In this document: piece after piece, positions 61,401 through 64,000 of the stretch
How positions within the stretch are numbered: the first letter of the stretch is position 1
How the letters are laid out: every line of letters begins with the position of its first letter
Assembly (NCBI GenBank): GCA_965247565.1
Contig: CBDFHF010000001.1
Span: 496,001 to 560,000, forward strand
Source of the DNA: CBDFHF01 sp965247565
GTDB taxonomy: Bacteria > Pseudomonadota > Gammaproteobacteria > Methylococcales > Methylomonadaceae
DNA: 64,000 nt
Direction of reading: 5' to 3'
Notes under the pieces: model-generated
Told to the model about the DNA's origin: nothing
Databases searched by the model: none
What the model saw: the letters and a program-made list of their open reading frames with translations, nothing else
Made by a program: the position numbers and the translations under genes

Positions 61401-64000
61401 TGCCTGCAAGGCCGTCACCCATTTCAGCAATTGTCTTCTAGTAATAAATAAGCGAACCAAGGTGCTAATGATGGCATCCATCATCAACCAGGCGTGTTGG
61501 GCGAGCATGGTCAGCGCTACCAGGCTATTGCCAATACCCCATAACACATTTTCGCCTGCGGCTCGCACATGCGTACTCACGGAAATACCACGGCGTAGCG
61601 AGGTAAATCCTGATAACAATGCCAAAATTGCTGGTAAAGCTAACGCAGTTATTACAAAGCCGATTAAAACGGCTTGCGGGGCATCCGGAATGGTCCAAGC
61701 TGCAACTAGAGCAAAAAAAGCTCCAGGTGCAGACAAGGATCGGCGCACATTATCCAGCATCTTCCAGCGCCCAATCATGGGCATTCCTCGACCACAGTGC
61801 CCGAATATCCAGGGTAACAATTGCCAATCGCCACGAGTCCAGCGATGTTCTCGGGATGCCGCAACCTCAGTGTGCGAGGGAAATTCTTCAAAAAATTCAA
61901 TATCGCTAACCAGTGCGCAACGGGCGAAAACACTTTCAAACAAGTCATGGCTGAGCTGGGTGTTTTCAGGCACTCGCCTAGCCAAGGCGGCCTGAAATGT
62001 ATCAACGTGATACAAGCCTTTGCCGCTGTATGTGCCTAGTGCGAATAAATCCTGATAAAGCTCGGATACCGAGCTAGAGTAAGCATCGGTGCCGGAAGCA
62101 CCGGCAAAAATCTGATGAAATAATGAATGTTCCTGGCGTAGCGGTAAAGTCGGCGTTACCCGTGGCTGCAAAATACCGTAACCGTCCACGACTCGTTGAG
62201 CATGTTTATCGAACACGGGCCGGTTAAGCGGGTGCGCAGCTACACCAACTAATTGTGCTACCACCCCCATAGGCAATTTGGTGTCGGCATCCAGGGTGAG
62301 CACATAACAAATGTCGGCCGGAATAACAACTGGTTGATCGTCGATAGCCAAAAATGAGGTATCGGTAGCGCCACGTAGCAATCGGTTAAATTCGTGCAGC
62401 TTGCCACGCTTGCGTTCCCAACCCATCCATTTACCTTCGCCGGCATTCCACAAGCGCTTACGATGGAATATAAAGAAGCGCTGTCCGGGGTATTTGGCAT
62501 TGAGCGTATTGACGGCATCAACAGCCACACTGAGCAACAAATCGTCAGTTGAGGTACTTTCCTGATCGGCATCAGCCCAATCGGATAATAAGGCAAAATA
62601 AACCTGATCACCAGGGTTGGCCAAGTAGCGGATTTCCATCTGCGCAACTTGCTCTTTTACCTCGGCTACGCTAAAAAATAGCGTCGGTACTACCACGAAA
62701 GTGCTCAGCTCTGTCGGTATGCCGTCTTTTAACTCAAGTCTTGGTAGATGTCGTGGCGGCAGACCAGCGATAATGAATCGGTTTACCAATCCTACGGCAA
62801 TATCAGAGGCCGGAAAAAATCCAAACAATGTCAATAGGAACAGCTGAAAACTATTTAGCTCCGCAGCCAGTCCTGCACTAACAGGCAATGTCAATAGTAA
62901 TAATGCCAACAAGCCCATACTGCCGATATACGCCAGACCGGCATGGGCAACATAAACGCGCAGCAGCTGATGTTTTAACGATGGCCGAAAATTGACCTCT
63001 GTTTCAAAACCATAGCGGCCATTGCCAATTAAGTAATACCCAGGTTCCTGTTCTCGTGTATCTATCAAGGTGCTGTCACTCACGCTCAACACTTTTTCCA
63101 TTACCTTGACGGCAATTTCTCTTTCTGAATACGGCGAGCGTTTTGCCAGATCCTCTATGGCATGACGATAGCGGTCACGCGTCAAAAAGTCCATGGCGGC
63201 ATAGCCATCATGAGTACGTAAGCATTCATCTACCAGGCTGACTTGTTCGACAAATCCAGGCCATTCAAACGCCGAGATAGCGCGCATACTGATGATAATA
63301 TTACGTACCGTCAGGTTATCCGCAATTTGGTCGGCATGTTCTCTATGTACAATGTCGTCCAGGCTGGCATCTTGTTCTTTTAACCAGTCATTGAGAAAAT
63401 CCAACGGTAGCGCCGCGCCAGTATAGGGATCATGCAAGCGTTGTAAGAATTGCACGGTAAACGACTGGCGCAATGGAGCCGCAGGTAAGACCGCCGCAGG
63501 TAAAAGAGGTTCCGGCTTATCACCGGTAGTTATTTGTTCAATCTGATCAACATATTCATCGGCCAGTTTTCGACCCGCTTGCGAACGCATAATGCGTACT
63601 GCCAATCTGCGCAGATTTTCAACCAACATTACCCGCAAGGTGCTGGGTATCGCCCATAGTTCACCTAGGGTAAGCGGTTCAACGTTTTGATAGCTGCGTA
63701 CGAATAGATTGAGTAATTCCGGATCAAAGCGACTATCGGTATGCGCCACCAAGGCCCAGGCGATTCCATAGACCCGCGGATAACCGGCCAGTGTTCCTTC
63801 GGCCAGTTTGGGCAATTCTCGATAATAACTTTCCGGCAAATCGACTTGCAGATCACTGACTTGCTCTTCGATGATATGAAAATTATCCAGCAGCCATTCC
63901 GCAGCCGGCGTAATAGCGTGTTGTTCCTTAACCGCTTTTGCTACCGCTTTATAGGCATCCAACAACACCCGCGAGTTTTCATTGACTCGTGGGGTCAATT
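55437..64000 (-). CDS. ndvB: Cyclic beta-1,2-glucan synthase (NdvB/Cgs type), 5' end beyond window
   Basis: More than 2,850 residues are open and run off the right edge. The first TTG at 63998 is unlikely to be the true start, since family members have 70-100 more residues before the EWLLDNFHI motif. The N-terminal part has a GT84-type glycosyltransferase (CYVLTLDADTKLPMGV, RHRWTRGDWQLLPW, the equivalents of DxD and QxxRW) among several transmembrane segments. A glucoamylase-like central domain follows, then two carbohydrate-binding/GH94 phosphorylase-like regions (MGSGDWNDGMNRVG). By family it makes and trims cyclic beta-1,2-glucans from UDP-glucose at the inner membrane for osmoadaptation or envelope functions. 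Confidence 0.92.
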   Translation of the reverse strand, partial: LTPRVNENSRVLLDAYKAVAKAVKEQHAITPAAEWLLDNFHIIEEQVSDLQVDLPESYYRELPKLAEGTLAGYPRVYGIAWALVAHTDSRFDPELLNLFVRSYQNVEPLTLGELWAIPSTLRVMLVENLRRLAVRIMRSQAGRKLADEYVDQIEQITTGDKPEPLLPAAVLPAAPLRQSFTVQFLQRLHDPYTGAALPLDFLNDWLKEQDASLDDIVHREHADQIADNLTVRNIIISMRAISAFEWPGFVEQVSLVDECLRTHDGYAAMDFLTRDRYRHAIEDLAKRSPYSEREIAVKVMEKVLSVSDSTLIDTREQEPGYYLIGNGRYGFETEVNFRPSLKHQLLRVYVAHAGLAYIGSMGLLALLLLTLPVSAGLAAELNSFQLFLLTLFGFFPASDIAVGLVNRFIIAGLPPRHLPRLELKDGIPTELSTFVVVPTLFFSVAEVKEQVAQMEIRYLANPGDQVYFALLSDWADADQESTSTDDLLLSVAVDAVNTLNAKYPGQRFFIFHRKRLWNAGEGKWMGWERKRGKLHEFNRLLRGATDTSFLAIDDQPVVIPADICYVLTLDADTKLPMGVVAQLVGVAAHPLNRPVFDKHAQRVVDGYGILQPRVTPTLPLRQEHSLFHQIFAGASGTDAYSSSVSELYQDLFALGTYSGKGLYHVDTFQAALARRVPENTQLSHDLFESVFARCALVSDIEFFEEFPSHTEVAASREHRWTRGDWQLLPWIFGHCGRGMPMIGRWKMLDNVRRSLSAPGAFFALVAAWTIPDAPQAVLIGFVITALALPAILALLSGFTSLRRGISVSTHVRAAGENVLWGIGNSLVALTMLAQHAWLMMDAIISTLVRLFITRRQLLKWVTALQAKTSAGHSLKNLFRPLLNSSTIVICVGGLILFFNPASITVAAPFLMLWWLAPVVARALSLPPRVDKAESLQPQDTEQLRLIGRRIWRFFTTFVTATENYLPPDNFQEDPLPVIAHRSSPTNFGLYLLSVVAARDFGWLGLLDTVNKLEATVTTLLALPRFHGHFYNWYDTLDLHMLEPRYISTVDSGNLAGHLLTLEQACREMLNQPLKLDSALIGLADTHSLLIAALVKITDDRRTLTVTTKELRQKVDMIGQLLASRPTEPKAWSVLWQKLSTCADILLDLASAYAVERGDAKDNEVLAWANLLCDDIRSHAVDVDNLIPWLHSTSYFTALEKSSLSDSDSTHWCKHLNLHTPLKDLSGYYTQIAIELTSSPEQLLSDNDTQALTFLLHQSSAQTEALTNRLHNMIEQLDCLFHDMDFDFLYDANRHMFALGYGITEGVLDLSYYDLLASEARLASFIAIAKRDIPSSHWFHLGRRVTREAHGTVLLSWSGSMFEYLMPSLVTFTPRYSLLDQTCRLVIKRQIEYGKQCKVPWGVSESAFNSRDLLFTYQYSAFGVPGLGMKRGLGEDLVIAPYATALAAMYFPHAAVQNFQQLEKIGALGRYGFFEALDFTPIRLAEGQRVAMVRCYMAHHQGMSLVAFDNAVHDGLMRHRFHRNPLIQAADLLLQERIPHGADTSTTPLLQALAEVKESVQPPIRRLPSFLSSIPSTHCLSNGRYALMITGAGSGYSQWQDLAVTRWREDVTRDAWGSYLYLRDVASGRVWSAGYQPTVAEPDHYEVVFVEDRVRISRTDGTLVSTLEIVVSPEDDAEIRRLSLTNIGPRAREIEITSYAEIVLASAAADIAHPTFSNLFVQTEYLPQVRALIAQRRQRSDTDQKIWAAHVLAGVKTSDNFQYETDRARFVGRGQTLREPIAVMDGRPLTNTVGSVLDPIFSLRTRVRIEAGATEHLTFTTLVAETREAVQDLADKYHNLAVWDRVSALAWTHAQVQLHHLRTKPDEALLFQSLANRLLFADPSLRPFGKLMVQSTMNVTGLWRHGISGDKPIVLLRVTDPEDRPIVDQLLRAHEYWRIKTLSVDLIILNEKEISYVDDLQILLQNMVRENQARSTHYEHGNRGEIFVMRIDQLSADERLLLQTAARAILVSNRGTLAEQLLRHPRPTAAMVLPKPLLNPDAEHPELALPQLEFFNGLGGFADDGREYVIVLAKGQWTPAPWVNVIANAEFGFIVSELGSGCTWSGNSRQNQLTPWSNDPVCDAPGEVLYIRDDETNELWTPTALPIRVDNASYLIRHGQGYSRFEHASHGIHSDLLQFVSPDDPIKISVLTLTNQSGRTRKLTVAGYVEWVLGASRSVTAAHVITELDSDTGAMFAYNPWDQEFGQRIAFADLGGLQTAWTGNRTEFIGRNGSLDAPIGLLNRKGLRSRTGAGLDPCAALKTAIELAPNAQIEIVFLLGQGNNSAHASDLVKRYRAAPTASVFAQVKQSWQQILEKVQVKTPDRELDLLLNHWLLYQTLSCRMWARAGFYQVGGAFGFRDQLQDSMALVVTRPDLSRAHLLSAASRQFAEGDVQHWWHPPTGRGVRTHFSDDRVWLAFVASHYLKVTGDTGVLNTVLAFLEGPALLSDQDDAYFEPTQSSLQVSLFEHCARSLDISLATGIHGLPLMGSGDWNDGMNRVGNQGKGESIWMAWFLITTLTEFAVIAEQRDDMERASRWREHASQLKIAVEDQGWDGAWYRRAYFDDGTPLGSAANAECRIDSIAQSWAVMSGAADSERAQRAIQSMREYLVRDGDDLILLFTPPFDKTERDPGYIKSYPPGVRENGGQYTHAATWTVIAYAMLGDGDQAMDLLRMLNPINRTTTRTGVYAYKVEPYVLAADIYAEAPHVRRGGWTWYTGASGWFYRAGLESILGLQVRAEQLLFNPCIPKHWPGYAISYQHLSSRYEITVENPHAVNRGIALLELDGVAQMNANSISLKDDGHVHQVKLVLGAP

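Noticed and set aside
61462..61995. 177-codon plus-strand open frame
   Set aside because: Antisense to the cyclic glucan synthase; composition follows from the real gene's codons and no domain is recognisable.

Overview
The window looks like chromosomal DNA of a gammaproteobacterial methanotroph (order Methylococcales, for example a Methylobacter-like organism); this is inferred from gene content, not from a marker gene. The strongest evidence is a complete fhcBADC operon for the formyltransferase/hydrolase complex of the tetrahydromethanopterin-linked C1 pathway. It sits beside housekeeping genes in gammaproteobacterial order (tig-clpP-clpX-lon-hupB-ppiD, yciO-scpA-scpB-rluB). A VPLPA/PEP-CTERM-type surface protein and a cytochrome c4 also fit. 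Base composition is moderate and clearly AT-richer around 34-38 kb.

Layout. 1-2.2 kb: LytS/LytR-type two-component system on the minus strand; the regulator runs off the left edge. 2.5-9.7 kb: a mosaic of poorly characterised genes (membrane protein plus VWA-like secreted protein, organophosphate-type MFS transporter, TPR-retropepsin, an internally duplicated TIGR04222-like membrane protein, a lipoprotein). 9.8-14.7 kb: histone-deacetylase-like hydrolase converging on the minus-strand operon yciO, M50 protease, scpA, scpB, rluB. 14.9-20.5 kb: fhcBADC with overlapping stops and starts, then a radical SAM enzyme. 20.9-30.6 kb: tRNA-Leu(UAG), tig, clpP, clpX, lon (with a sigma32-type promoter), hupB (with a sigma70 promoter), tRNA-Val(UAC), tRNA-Asp(GUC), ppiD, and convergent fabI; several clear hairpin terminators lie here. 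31-33.8 kb: OBAP/DUF1264 lipoprotein, di-haem cytochrome c peroxidase, alpha-carbonic anhydrase lipoprotein.

34.3-37.8 kb holds the most interesting accessory module: a compact, AT-rich three-gene cassette (DUF2971 protein, DUF3696-type AAA ATPase, degenerate PLD-like protein). The spacers on both sides contain gene relics, including a frameshifted DUF3365 haem-sensor gene. This is a candidate defence or conflict system. 38.8-44.0 kb follows with a lipoprotein, a membrane FHA-trypsin-like protease, a PP2C phosphatase and a membrane Ser/Thr kinase. Together they could form one phospho-signalling unit controlling a periplasmic protease.

44.1-53.3 kb: two tandem dicarboxylate/amino-acid symporters, a small unknown gene with an operator-like palindrome, a GGDEF diguanylate cyclase, dsbA, cytochrome c4, engB and uvrD. 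53.6-55.4 kb: a VPLPA-CTERM protein and a small secreted protein bracketed by two copies of a 115-bp repeat. 55.4-64 kb: a giant cyclic beta-1,2-glucan synthase (NdvB/Cgs type) on the minus strand whose start lies beyond the right edge. No CRISPR array, rRNA operon or intact insertion sequence was seen.
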